DNA of 64,000 bases from NCBI RefSeq assembly GCF_016025255.1, contig NZ_CP065592.1:1097122-1161121 (forward strand). The letters are read 5' to 3'. The notes beneath the pieces are model-generated. The model saw only the letters and a list, made by a program, of their open reading frames with translations. It was not told the DNA's origin and searched no databases. Numbering within the stretch: the stretch's first letter is position 1; every line of letters starts with the position of its first letter. The position numbers and the translations under genes are program-made. Source of the DNA: Sphingosinicella flava. Its GTDB lineage: Bacteria > Pseudomonadota > Alphaproteobacteria > Sphingomonadales > Sphingomonadaceae. Shown one piece after another: positions 51,019 through 61,557 of this stretch.

Positions 51019-52158
51019 TTACTTGGTCGCTGCCGCGCCTGCCCCGGCTGCGGGGGCAGCCTCTGCGTCGGTCTTCTTGCCGAAGCCGTCGCCAGATCCC
51101 GTGCGGTCCCCGGTTATCGCCCAACGGAGGCTTGCGGGCACATCATCCTCGGCCTTGCGTCCCGTGGTGGCGATGAGGCCCGAGGCTTCCCGGCTCGCCG
51201 GCTCATAACGGCGGATGACCGCGCGAGGGCCCGTCGAGGCAGCGCCGACGCCTTGCGGCAAGGCGATGTTCGGATTGGCCGCTGCAGCGGCGAGCGCCGC
51301 TTCGGCGGCTGCCTTATCCACCGTACCCACCGTTTCCGGCAGCGGGGCTTCTCTTGTTGCGGCTGCGGCGAGCTTCATCGGCGCCAGGCTACGCGCGATG
51401 CCGGCGACATCGGGCTCGAACCCGCTATAGCGGCTGGAAAAGGCGCCCGGCCTGCCCCAGCCGCCGGTCCAGCGGTAGAAGATGTGGTTGCCGACATCGC
51501 CCAATTTCACGAGCGTCGAGCTCCAATAAGGCACGACGTAATTGGCGTGATAATGGGTCGCCCAGCCGACCGGTGCGTAGACGTAGCCGTCGAGCGCCGC
51601 CTTCGCGATCTCCCGCGCGCGGTTCCAGATCGCGGCGACCGGGGCCCGAGTCAGCGATCCGTCGCAGGTGAAGGTGAATTGGCACCCCGTGCTGCGCTCA
51701 TATCCCTGGTAGACGACGCCGCAGACGCTGTTCGGGTAGGCGGGATGACGGACGCGGTTCAAAACCACCTGCGCCACCGCGCGCTGGCCGTCCTCCGGCT
51801 CCAGCGCCGCCTCGTAATAGATGGCGGAGGTCAGGCACTCGACCGCCAGCGCCCGGTCGGCCGATGTCCTGGCGAGCAATTTAAACGGCGCCGCGGCGGG
51901 GATCAGCCCCTCTTCAACGGGCGTGGAGGCATTGATCGACAGCGCATCGGCCTTGGCGAGCGGCTTGAAGGTGTTGGGCGCCGCTTGCGGCAGGCCCTGC
52001 GCCGCCGCGCGATCGTCGGAAATGCCGACGCCGCTGACGCTGAGGCCCGCAACCAGATACAAAGCCGCCACGAGCGCCAGCAGCGCGCTCGCCAGCATAT
52101 GCTCGCGCGTGAATTCCGGCATCCGGAAGACGGGCTTCTGATCCGATAGGGCTAACAT
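51019..52158 (-). CDS. SleB-type cell wall hydrolase, membrane-anchored
   Basis: A 379-residue protein with one N-terminal membrane helix (LASALLALVAALYLVAGLSVSGV). The hydrolase-2 (SleB) domain follows, with the family motif LAVECLTSAIYYEAALEPEDGQRAVAQVVLNRV and CQFTFTCDG. An Ala-rich low-complexity C-terminus ends it. It should hydrolyse peptidoglycan. The start MLALSDQK has a GGAGA SD; the frame open further upstream is not used. It is divergent from acs. Confidence 0.9.
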   Translation of the reverse strand: MLALSDQKPVFRMPEFTREHMLASALLALVAALYLVAGLSVSGVGISDDRAAAQGLPQAAPNTFKPLAKADALSINASTPVEEGLIPAAAPFKLLARTSADRALAVECLTSAIYYEAALEPEDGQRAVAQVVLNRVRHPAYPNSVCGVVYQGYERSTGCQFTFTCDGSLTRAPVAAIWNRAREIAKAALDGYVYAPVGWATHYHANYVVPYWSSTLVKLGDVGNHIFYRWTGGWGRPGAFSSRYSGFEPDVAGIARSLAPMKLAAAATREAPLPETVGTVDKAAAEAALAAAAANPNIALPQGVGAASTGPRAVIRRYEPASREASGLIATTGRKAEDDVPASLRWAITGDRTGSGDGFGKKTDAEAAPAAGAGAAATK

Positions 52159-52247
52159 CCAATTCTCCGGAAGGCTGGGGCCGTTACGCCCCCAATCCCC
52201 GCAAGGCAAGTCGATCGGCCCGAGCCGTAGCCGAAAAGGGCTGAACC

Positions 52248-52265
52248 TTGCGTGACTTCGCGCAA
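52248..52265. promoter_or_regulatory. Inverted repeat upstream of acs
   Basis: TTGCG, 8-base spacer, CGCAA. It lies 47 bases before the acs start, within the gap to the divergent hydrolase gene. It may be an operator for acs, but I cannot match it to a named regulator. Confidence 0.3.
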
Positions 52266-52311
52266 ACAAGGGTTACTCTGTGCAATCGTTACGAGCAGCC
52301 GATGAGTCGTC

Positions 52312-54237
<1,926 letters not shown>

Positions 54238-54250
54238 ATCCTCCCCTCAG

Positions 54251-54363
54251 AGCCCTCCCCCTCGATGGGGGAGGGTTGGGTGGGGGTGATGCTTCCGGAA
54301 AAGGCGGCACTCTACGTCGTAGATCACCCCCACCCAGCCTCCCCCATCAGAGGGGGAGGGCTT
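54251..54363. repeat. Class C long palindrome between acs and the SDR gene
   Basis: Arms AGCCCTCCCCCTCGATGG and the complementary CCATCAGAGGGGGAGGGCT enclose TTGGGTGGGGGTGAT/ATCACCCCCACCCA and a short core. It is shared with 48391-48560. It sits exactly between two convergent genes, where it could serve as a two-way terminator. Confidence 0.8.
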
Positions 54364-54367
54364 TAGG

Positions 54368-55150
54368 TCAACGCGGCGCCATCCTGATCCCGCCGTCCAG
54401 CCGCACATATTCGGCGTTCAGATACACATTCTCCGCCATGAACACCGCCAGCCGCGCATATTCCTCCGCCTGGCCGAGCCGCTTCGGAAACGGCACCTGC
54501 GCGCCCAATGCGTCCTGCACGTTCTGCGGCATCATCGCGACCATCGGCGTCTTGAACACGCCCGGCAGGATCGTGTTGACGCGAATGCCCTCGTTCATCA
54601 GGTCGCGGGCGATGGGGAGGGCCATGCCGAGCACGCCAGCCTTCGACGCCGAATAGGCCGCCTGTCCGATCTGCCCGTCCTGCGCCGCGACGGACGCGGT
54701 GTTGATGATCAGGCCCTTTTCGCCATCCTCCATCGGCTCCAGGTCCGCCATGCCCGCTGCCGAAGCCGCAATCATGCGGAAGGTGCCGATCAGGTTGATC
54801 TGGATGGCAAGCTCGAACTGGTGCATCGGATAACGCTTCACCGCGCCCGTTTCCTTGTCGCGGCCCACCGTCTTCACGGCATTGGCGACGCCCGCGCAAT
54901 TGACGAGGATGCGCTCCTGCCCGTGCGCGGCGCGCGCTTTTTCGAAGCCCGCATTCACCGCCTCGTCCGACGTCACGTCGACCTGGCAAAACACGCCGCC
55001 GATCTCGGCCGCGACCTTCTCGCCTTTTTCCGCATCGCGGTCGAACAGGGCGACCTTCACGCCCTTTTCCGCCAGCGCGCGCGCGGTCGCCTCGCCAAGT
55101 CCGGACGCGGCGCCGGTAACGACGGCGGCGATGTGACTACCCAATTTCAT
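54368..55150 (-). CDS. Short-chain dehydrogenase, 3-hydroxyacyl-CoA dehydrogenase type
   Basis: A 260-residue SDR. The cofactor site is VVTGAASGLGEATARAL, followed by NCAGVANA. The active site is the Ser in NTASVAAQDGQIGQAAYSASKAG, with Tyr and Lys in YSASK. The overall pattern is close to type II 3-hydroxyacyl-CoA dehydrogenases (17-beta-HSD10-like), which act in fatty acid or isoleucine breakdown. The exact substrate cannot be set. Confidence 0.9.
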   Translation of the reverse strand: MKLGSHIAAVVTGAASGLGEATARALAEKGVKVALFDRDAEKGEKVAAEIGGVFCQVDVTSDEAVNAGFEKARAAHGQERILVNCAGVANAVKTVGRDKETGAVKRYPMHQFELAIQINLIGTFRMIAASAAGMADLEPMEDGEKGLIINTASVAAQDGQIGQAAYSASKAGVLGMALPIARDLMNEGIRVNTILPGVFKTPMVAMMPQNVQDALGAQVPFPKRLGQAEEYARLAVFMAENVYLNAEYVRLDGGIRMAPR

Positions 55151-55325
55151 GGCTATTCCTCTGCTAAGGGCTTTTGCGCCGCCCTAGTCGGAACGGCGGC
55201 CGTTCGACAAGACCGGCATGCGGACCATGGGCAGATGGGCGGTCAGTCCGGCGCCGCGCTGCCCGGCCAAGGAAGGGCGGATCGGGCCGGTCCCGTTTTC
55301 CGCCATTCCTCAGGCGAAGAACCTA

Positions 55326-55535
55326 TCAATGATTGTGCGAGGTTTCCGGCATATTGCTCTTTTGATCGCCATGGGCGGCATGATCGCCATGGCCCATATC
55401 CTCACAGCAACACTCCTTGCCCTGCGCCTTCATCTCTTCGCAGCACGCCATCTTGCCGGGCGCCGGGGCCTGCTGGGACGAAGCGATGGCAGGCAAGCCG
55501 ATGATCAGCGTGACGGCGGCGATCAGCTTGTTCAT
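55326..55535 (-). CDS. Secreted Cys/His-rich small protein
   Basis: A 69-residue protein with a signal peptide (MNKLIAAVTLIIGLPAIAS) and a 40-residue mature tail. The tail holds ACCEEM, ECCCEDM, GHGDHAAHG and a final SHNH: five Cys, six His and several Met and acids. This is a metal-binding composition suited to Cu or Ni in the periplasm (inference). SD AGGAAGGG. No metal transporter is adjacent. Confidence 0.72.
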   Translation of the reverse strand: MNKLIAAVTLIIGLPAIASSQQAPAPGKMACCEEMKAQGKECCCEDMGHGDHAAHGDQKSNMPETSHNH

Positions 55536-55683
55536 TTCAAACCCTTCCTGAATGGGATGCCTATATTATCGAACCGGTGCGGCAGGGGAATAGCGAACTT
55601 CGCGCGCCGCCCGTACGGATAATTGGCCCGGGGGCGGCGAATGTGGTAAGGGTTTCCCCTCATTCCATCCGGTACGGGACAAG

Positions 55684-55920
55684 ATGCTCGACAACCCCTT
55701 CACCCGCCATCCCCGCGATATGGGCGAGAGTTATTTCCAGCATCTCGGCCATGCGCTGAAATCCGGGCTGAGGCTGGTCGGCAGCGGCTTCGCTTGCATC
55801 GTCCACGCCTTCATCCCCTTCCTGTTCGTCAATACGGCGAGCAACACGGTGCGCTCCATGCATAAGGGGATATCCAAGCGGGTCGACGCGCCCAATTGGG
55901 AGCGTCATCCCATCATCTGA
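55684..55920 (+). CDS. DUF6356-like small membrane protein
   Basis: A 78-residue protein starting MLDNPFTRHPRDMGESYFQHLGHAL. A hydrophobic central helix (SGFACIVHAFIPFLFVNTAS) follows, and a conserved C-terminal MHKGISKRV. This matches the DUF6356 family of alphaproteobacteria (capsule biosynthesis protein-like length), function unknown. It precedes hsp20 by 125 bases. Confidence 0.8.
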   Translation: MLDNPFTRHPRDMGESYFQHLGHALKSGLRLVGSGFACIVHAFIPFLFVNTASNTVRSMHKGISKRVDAPNWERHPII

Positions 55921-55983
55921 CGCGGCCCGCTTTATGGATTGCTCAATTCCTGAAAAACGGAACGGTGCTTGGTCCTGAACGTT

Positions 55984-56002
55984 TTCGCTCCGGCGGAGCG
56001 AA
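55984..56002 (+). promoter_or_regulatory. Leader hairpin 1 of hsp20
   Basis: TTCGCTC, loop CGGCG, GAGCGAA: a 7-bp perfect stem upstream of the SD-sequestering hairpin. A stable first stem followed by a weaker stem over the SD is the usual plan of ROSE-type thermometers. Confidence 0.55.
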
Positions 56003-56012
56003 GCGATGCTCC

Positions 56013-56040
56013 CCTCCTTTTTCAAATGAAAGTCAGGAGG
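56013..56040 (+). promoter_or_regulatory. SD-sequestering hairpin of hsp20, RNA thermometer candidate
   Basis: CCTCCT (56013-56018) is fully complementary to the SD AGGAGG (56035-56040). Between them TTTC (56020-56023) pairs with GAAA (56028-56031) around AAAT. The SD is thus closed at low temperature by a short A-U/G-C stem with an internal asymmetry. This suits heat-induced opening in front of a small heat-shock gene. It is similar in plan to ROSE elements; sequence match to that family is not proven. Confidence 0.65.
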
Positions 56041-56045
56041 ATGCG

Positions 56046-56552
56046 ATGACGAACAGAGACTTGATGCCCTGGAATCGCGATCGAAACCGCATGAGCCGTT
56101 ACGGCGGCAGCGGCGCGATGATGGACCTGCGGCACGAAATGGACCGGATGCTGACCGATGTGCTGGGCGGTCGCTTCCCGAGCTTCGGCGGAAATGGGGC
56201 CGGGCGAAGCGTCATGGCTTGGCCGAGCATCGACGTGGAGGAAACCGACGATCAGGTCAGGATCACCGCCGAGCTGCCCGGCATGCGCCAGGAAGATATC
56301 GACCTGCGTATCGAGGATGGCATGCTGATGCTGAGCGGCGAGCGGAAGGACGAGCGCGAGGATAAGGAACGCGGCTATTCCGAACGCTATTTCGGCCGTT
56401 TCGAACGCCAGGTCGCCCTGCCGCGCGGCGTCAGGGAAGATGCCTGCGACGCGCAGTTCAAGGACGGCATGCTGACGATCACGATTCCCAAGTCGGAAGA
56501 CGCGGCGAAAGGCCGCAAGATCGAGATCAAGAGCGGGATGGAGCGACCATAG
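56046..56552 (+). CDS. Small heat-shock protein, Hsp20/alpha-crystallin family
   Basis: A 168-residue chaperone. A flexible N-terminus (DLMPWNRDRNRM) leads into an alpha-crystallin domain (PSIDVEETDDQVRITAELPGM, then ERSYGRFERQVALPRGV type strand) and an IPK-like tail (LTITIPKSED). It binds unfolding proteins in the cytoplasm. The start is fixed by AGGAGG, which is held in a hairpin. Other in-frame starts upstream are not supported. Confidence 0.94.
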   Translation: MTNRDLMPWNRDRNRMSRYGGSGAMMDLRHEMDRMLTDVLGGRFPSFGGNGAGRSVMAWPSIDVEETDDQVRITAELPGMRQEDIDLRIEDGMLMLSGERKDEREDKERGYSERYFGRFERQVALPRGVREDACDAQFKDGMLTITIPKSEDAAKGRKIEIKSGMERP

Positions 56553-56577
56553 CCACATTTCATCCCACCTCCGCACA

Positions 56578-56672
56578 GGCTCGTCATGCCGGACTTGATC
56601 CGGCATCTATGAACACGGACCTATCCGAAAAGACAGTGTTCATAGACCCCGGATCAAGTCCAGCTTGACGGC
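56578..56672. repeat. Class A REP/REPIN-type repeat, copy 2
   Basis: It shares with 15206-15300 the core ATGAACACGGACCTATCCG and the inverted partner GTGTTCAT, with flanking ccggacttgatccgg palindromes. Here it lies in the space after hsp20 and harms no gene. The two copies 41 kb apart support a dispersed mobile repeat. Confidence 0.8.
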
Positions 56673-56778
56673 CCGCTAAACCATTTTCCTACAAGGCATT
56701 GGCCATGCTAGTACAGCCGCCTGCTCTTTCTCTTTGTAGGCTGAACCGGAAGAACATCTTCCGCGACGAGGGGCGCGA

Positions 56779-56831
56779 AAACTGACAAAGCTGACATGTT
56801 GCGCGTGCGAACGCCTAAAGCTTGTCAGTTT
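56779..56831. repeat. Long-loop inverted repeat downstream of the alcohol dehydrogenase gene
   Basis: AAACTGACAA and TTGTCAGTTT are perfect 10-base arms about 33 bases apart, extended by AGCT on each side with one extra base. On the minus strand the distal arm runs into TTTT, so it may end the adh transcript, though the loop is long. No protein-coding sequence is seen between 56553 and 56847. Confidence 0.5.
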
Positions 56832-56847
56832 AACCGCCGATGCACGA

Positions 56848-57912
56848 TCAGGCGGCTTCCTTCTCCTGCTTCAGCGACGCCATGTCGATAACGAAGCGAT
56901 ATTTGACGTCGCTCTTCAGCATCCGCGCATAAGCCTCGTTGATGTCCTGCATCGCGATCACTTCGCAATCGGGCAGGATGTTCCGCTCGGCGCAGAAGTC
57001 GAGCATCTCCTGGGTGAGAGGAATGCCGCCGATCGCCGAGCCGCCGACGAGGCGGTCGTTGGACACGAGCATGCCGCCGTGGATCGAGGGCAACGGCTCG
57101 ATCGCGCCGACCAGCACCATCGCGCCTTCGCGGCGAAGAAGCTGGAGATAGGGATGAAGGTCGTGCGCCACGGGAATCGTGTTGAGGATGAAATCGAAGC
57201 GGGAGCGCGACGCCTTCATCTGGTCCCGGTCCGTGGACAGAAGAACCTCATGCGCGCCGAGATGGCGGGCATCCTCGCCCTTTTCCGGCGACGTGGTGAT
57301 CATCGTCACATTGGCGCCCAATGCAGCCGCGAACTTCACGCCCATATGACCGAGGCCGCCAAGGCCCACCACCGCGACCTCCTTGCCCGGCCCGACATGG
57401 AAGCGGGTGAGCGGCGACCAGGTGGTGATCCCGGCGCACAGCAGCGGCGCGGCGCGCATCGGATCGAGGCCGTCCGGCACGCGCAGCACGAATTCCTCGC
57501 GCACCACGATATGGTCGGAATAGCCGCCAAGGGTATTTTCGCCGGTTTGCCGGTCCGGGCTGTTATAGGTCAGCGTCGCGCCGTTGAGGCAATGCTGCTC
57601 GTACCCCGCCTTGCACTCCCGGCATTCCAGGCAGGAATCGACCATGCAGCCGACCGCCACCATGTCGCCCGCCTTGTGGCGCGTCGCCGACGGATGCACC
57701 GCCGTCACCCGGCCGACGATCTCATGGCCGGGCAGCGCCGGATAGACGCTGTTATGCCATTCGTTGCGCGCGGTGTGGATGTCCGAATGGCAGACGCCGC
57801 AATAGAGGATGTCGATGGCGACATCCCCCTCGCGAAGGGCGCGCCGTTCGAAATGAAAGGGCGCAAGCGGCGCGTTCGCCGACGGCGCGGCATAGCCGAT
57901 GGCTTGGGTCAT
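56848..57912 (-). CDS. NAD(P)-dependent alcohol dehydrogenase, YahK/cinnamyl-alcohol type
   Basis: A 354-residue zinc MDR enzyme. The catalytic zinc site is CGVCHSDIHTARNEW and GHEIVGRV. The structural zinc site is the four-Cys segment CMVDSCLECRECKAGYEQHC. The Rossmann motif is VVGLGGLGHMGVKFAAALG. It reduces a wide range of aldehydes, mostly with NADPH. It is last in the minus-strand run that starts with hmgA. Confidence 0.93.
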   Translation of the reverse strand: MTQAIGYAAPSANAPLAPFHFERRALREGDVAIDILYCGVCHSDIHTARNEWHNSVYPALPGHEIVGRVTAVHPSATRHKAGDMVAVGCMVDSCLECRECKAGYEQHCLNGATLTYNSPDRQTGENTLGGYSDHIVVREEFVLRVPDGLDPMRAAPLLCAGITTWSPLTRFHVGPGKEVAVVGLGGLGHMGVKFAAALGANVTMITTSPEKGEDARHLGAHEVLLSTDRDQMKASRSRFDFILNTIPVAHDLHPYLQLLRREGAMVLVGAIEPLPSIHGGMLVSNDRLVGGSAIGGIPLTQEMLDFCAERNILPDCEVIAMQDINEAYARMLKSDVKYRFVIDMASLKQEKEAA

Positions 57913-57961
57913 GGCCGGAATCTCCTTGCCGGGTGCAACCCTGCCGCGCCGCCCTTGTTCC

Positions 57962-58432
57962 TTATTTTGCGGCCGGCTTGCGCGCGACGATCTTGATTTC
58001 GGTCAGGCCGTCGTCGGGCAGCAGGCGATCGACGTCGATCGCGGTCCAGGCCGGGTATGGCGCCTTCAAATACTTCTTCTGGACCTTCGACAAAGCGTCG
58101 ATCTGCGTCGTAATATCGGTGTGAAACGACGTGATGTCGACGATATCGTCATGACTCGCACCGGCGCGTTCCAAGATGCGCCCAATGACCCGGTAGGCAT
58201 TGTCGTAAGATGCTTCGATATCGCCGGCCCGCGTTCCCGCGACGATACCCGACACGAAGATCATGTCCCCGGCGATCACGGCATCGGAAAAACCGTATTG
58301 GTCCTGAAATTGCCGCATGCCGGGATTGGTCGACATCAGCGCCGTCTGATCGGTGCGGGTCTGCGCCAGGCCGGCCGAGCTCGCCATCAGCGCGGCGCCG
58401 CTCGTTACAATAGCTAGGATCGTTTTCGTCAT
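57962..58432 (-). CDS. RidA family protein, exported
   Basis: A 156-residue protein with a signal peptide (ILAIVTSGAALMASSAGLAQ). The RidA/YjgF fold follows (FSDAVIAGDMIFVSGIVAG, ASYDNAYRVIGRILERAGAS, YPAWTAIDVDRLL). The classic substrate-binding Arg of the cytosolic RidA is not obvious. Most RidA are cytosolic, so export is noteworthy. It lies 9 bases after the CysQ-like gene. Confidence 0.85.
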   Translation of the reverse strand: MTKTILAIVTSGAALMASSAGLAQTRTDQTALMSTNPGMRQFQDQYGFSDAVIAGDMIFVSGIVAGTRAGDIEASYDNAYRVIGRILERAGASHDDIVDITSFHTDITTQIDALSKVQKKYLKAPYPAWTAIDVDRLLPDDGLTEIKIVARKPAAK

Positions 58433-58441
58433 AATTCCCCC

Positions 58442-59212
58442 TCAAATTCCCCAGGCGACGAAATTCGGATTGAGGAATCCCGTCTCGACCTTTCCATAAC
58501 GCAGCGGCCCCATTTCGCAATCGCCATCGAGCATCATCACGCGCCCGCCCGCCGCTTCCAGCACCGCCTGCCCCGCCGCCGTGTCCCACTCCATCGTCGG
58601 GCCGTGTCGTGGATAGACATCCGCCGATCCTTCCGCGATCAGGCAGAATTTGAGGGAAGAACCGGAGGGCAGGAATTCGGCTATGCCTTTCCCGGCGACC
58701 CAGGCGTCGGTTTCCGGCTTTTGGTGATTGCGGCTGCCGATCGCGGTCAATCCCGCCTCCGGCCGGGGCCGGGTGCGGATGGGTTGGAGGACGGAGCCCT
58801 CGCGCTGGCGGAATGCGCCCTCGCCTCTCGCGCCATAGAATAAGGCGTGGCTGTCCGGCGCATAGACGACCCCCGCGACCGGCGCGCCGTTTTCGACGAG
58901 GGCGATGTTGACGGTGAATTCGCCGTTGCGCTGGACGAAACCCTTGGTGCCGTCCAGCGGATCGACGCAGAAGAAGCGGCGGCCGAGGTCCGGGATGCGC
59001 CCGGCGCAGGCCTCCTCTTCGGCAAGGATCGGAATATCCGGATAAAAGGTGGCGAGGCGCGCGAGGATGATCGCTTCGGCCTTGCGGTCGGCTTCGGTGA
59101 CTGGGGAGCCGTCCTCCTTATAGTCCGTCGCGCACCCCGCGCCGTAAATCGCCTCGATCTCGGCACCGGCTTCCAGCGCCGTCTGCACGAGGATGTTGAG
59201 GAGCGCGCTCAC
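58442..59212 (-). CDS. cysQ: Inositol monophosphatase family, 3'(2'),5'-bisphosphate nucleotidase type
   Basis: A 256-residue Mg2+ phosphatase. It has DGSPVTEADRKAEAII, EEEACAG, the metal-binding DPLDGTKGFVQRNGEFTVNIALV and the C-terminal MEWDTAAGQAVLEAAGG motif. These match CysQ, which clears pAp during sulfate assimilation. The GTG at 59212 overlaps the fghA stop by four bases and gives the normal N-terminus; the longer frame is only overlap. Confidence 0.88.
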   Translation of the reverse strand: MSALLNILVQTALEAGAEIEAIYGAGCATDYKEDGSPVTEADRKAEAIILARLATFYPDIPILAEEEACAGRIPDLGRRFFCVDPLDGTKGFVQRNGEFTVNIALVENGAPVAGVVYAPDSHALFYGARGEGAFRQREGSVLQPIRTRPRPEAGLTAIGSRNHQKPETDAWVAGKGIAEFLPSGSSLKFCLIAEGSADVYPRHGPTMEWDTAAGQAVLEAAGGRVMMLDGDCEMGPLRYGKVETGFLNPNFVAWGI

Positions 59213-60048
59213 GCCAGCAGGCGCTCCGCGTGCCAGCGCAGGTGATCCTCCATGAAGGTGGAGACGAAATAATAAGAGTGATCGTAACCCTGTTGCATCC
59301 GCAGGGTGAGCGGGATGCCGGCGGCGGCGCAAGCGGCCTGGAGCAATTCGGGTCTCAACTCCTTTTTCAGGAAAGAGTCGGCAGCGCCCTGGTCGACGAG
59401 CAATTCCGGCAGACGGGCGCCGTCCTCGATCAGCGCGACGGCATCGTGGCGCCGCCAGGTGGCGCGGTCCTTCCCCAGATAGCCGCCAAGCGCCTTTTCG
59501 CCCCACGACACTTGGGAGGGCGCGACGATGGGCGCGAAGGCCGAGACGCTGCGGAAGCGATCCGGATTCCTGAGCGCGATGGTGAGCGCGCCGTGCCCGC
59601 CCATCGAATGGCCGGTGATGGACTGACGCGCGAGGTCCACTGGAAAAGCCGAAGCGACCGCGTCCGGAAGCTCGTCCACGATGTAGCTGTACATGCGATA
59701 ATGCGTGGAAAAGGGTGCTTCCGTAGCATCCACATAGAAACCTGCGCCCTGCCCGAAGTCGTAGGCTTCATCGTCCGGCACGCCGGGACCGCGCGGGCTG
59801 GTGTCCGGCGCGACGAAGATCAGGCCGAGCTCGGCGCAAGCGCGGCGATATTCGCCTTTCTCGGTCACATTGGCGTGGGTGCAGGTGAGGCCGGACAGAT
59901 ACCAGACCACCGGGCAAGGGGTGCCGTCATTCGCCTGCGGCGGCACGAAGACGGAAAAGGTCATGTCTGTTCCCGTGGCGCGGCTGCGGTGACTGACCGC
60001 ATGCTGGGTGCCCCCATGGGCGCGCGCTACTAAAAGCGTATCCATCAT
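59209..60048 (-). CDS. fghA: S-formylglutathione hydrolase
   Basis: A 279-residue esterase D-type alpha/beta hydrolase. It has VWYLSGLTCTHANV, the nucleophile elbow GHSMGGHGAL, and the C-terminal Asp and His of the triad (DQGAADSFLK and QGYDHSYYF). It releases formate and glutathione in formaldehyde oxidation with AdhC, encoded two genes upstream. Two tandem ATGs overlap the VOC gene's stop. Confidence 0.95.
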   Translation of the reverse strand: MMDTLLVARAHGGTQHAVSHRSRATGTDMTFSVFVPPQANDGTPCPVVWYLSGLTCTHANVTEKGEYRRACAELGLIFVAPDTSPRGPGVPDDEAYDFGQGAGFYVDATEAPFSTHYRMYSYIVDELPDAVASAFPVDLARQSITGHSMGGHGALTIALRNPDRFRSVSAFAPIVAPSQVSWGEKALGGYLGKDRATWRRHDAVALIEDGARLPELLVDQGAADSFLKKELRPELLQAACAAAGIPLTLRMQQGYDHSYYFVSTFMEDHLRWHAERLLA

Positions 60049-60425
60049 GGTTCGCGATAGAGGGCGCAGAGCTTGTTCCCGTCAGGATCGCGCAGATAGG
60101 CAAGATAGAAGGGTCCGAACGGATTTTCGCGCCAGCCGGGCGGATCTTCGATCGCGGTGCCCCCGTTCGCGGCACCGGCAGCATGGAAGACATCCGCCTG
60201 CTCCGGGCTGTCGACCGCGAAGCCGATCGTGCACCCATTTCCGTGGGTAGCCAACTGGCCATCGATCGGCGGGCTGACCAAAAAGATTCCGCCTTTATGA
60301 AAATACATCAGGCGGCCTTTGTCGTCGTCGCGTCCCGGCTTCGCGCCCATCGCATCGAACAGCGCGTCGTAGAATCGGCGAGACCGCTCGATATCGTTCG
60401 ATCCGACCATCATGTGGCTGTACAC
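60045..60425 (-). CDS. VOC family (glyoxalase-like) protein
   Basis: A 126-residue single-domain VOC protein (HMMVGSNDIERSRRFYDALFDAMG, then FYLAYLRDPDGNKLCALYR). The N-terminal His and C-terminal Glu metal positions are only partly obvious. It lies between adhC and fghA and is translationally coupled to fghA. Its place suggests handling of a glutathione or aldehyde adduct (inference). Confidence 0.87.
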   Translation of the reverse strand: MYSHMMVGSNDIERSRRFYDALFDAMGAKPGRDDDKGRLMYFHKGGIFLVSPPIDGQLATHGNGCTIGFAVDSPEQADVFHAAGAANGGTAIEDPPGWRENPFGPFYLAYLRDPDGNKLCALYREP

Positions 60426-60444
60426 CTAGCGTTTCCTTTGCCCT

Positions 60445-61553
<1,109 letters not shown>

Positions 61554-61557
<4 letters not shown>

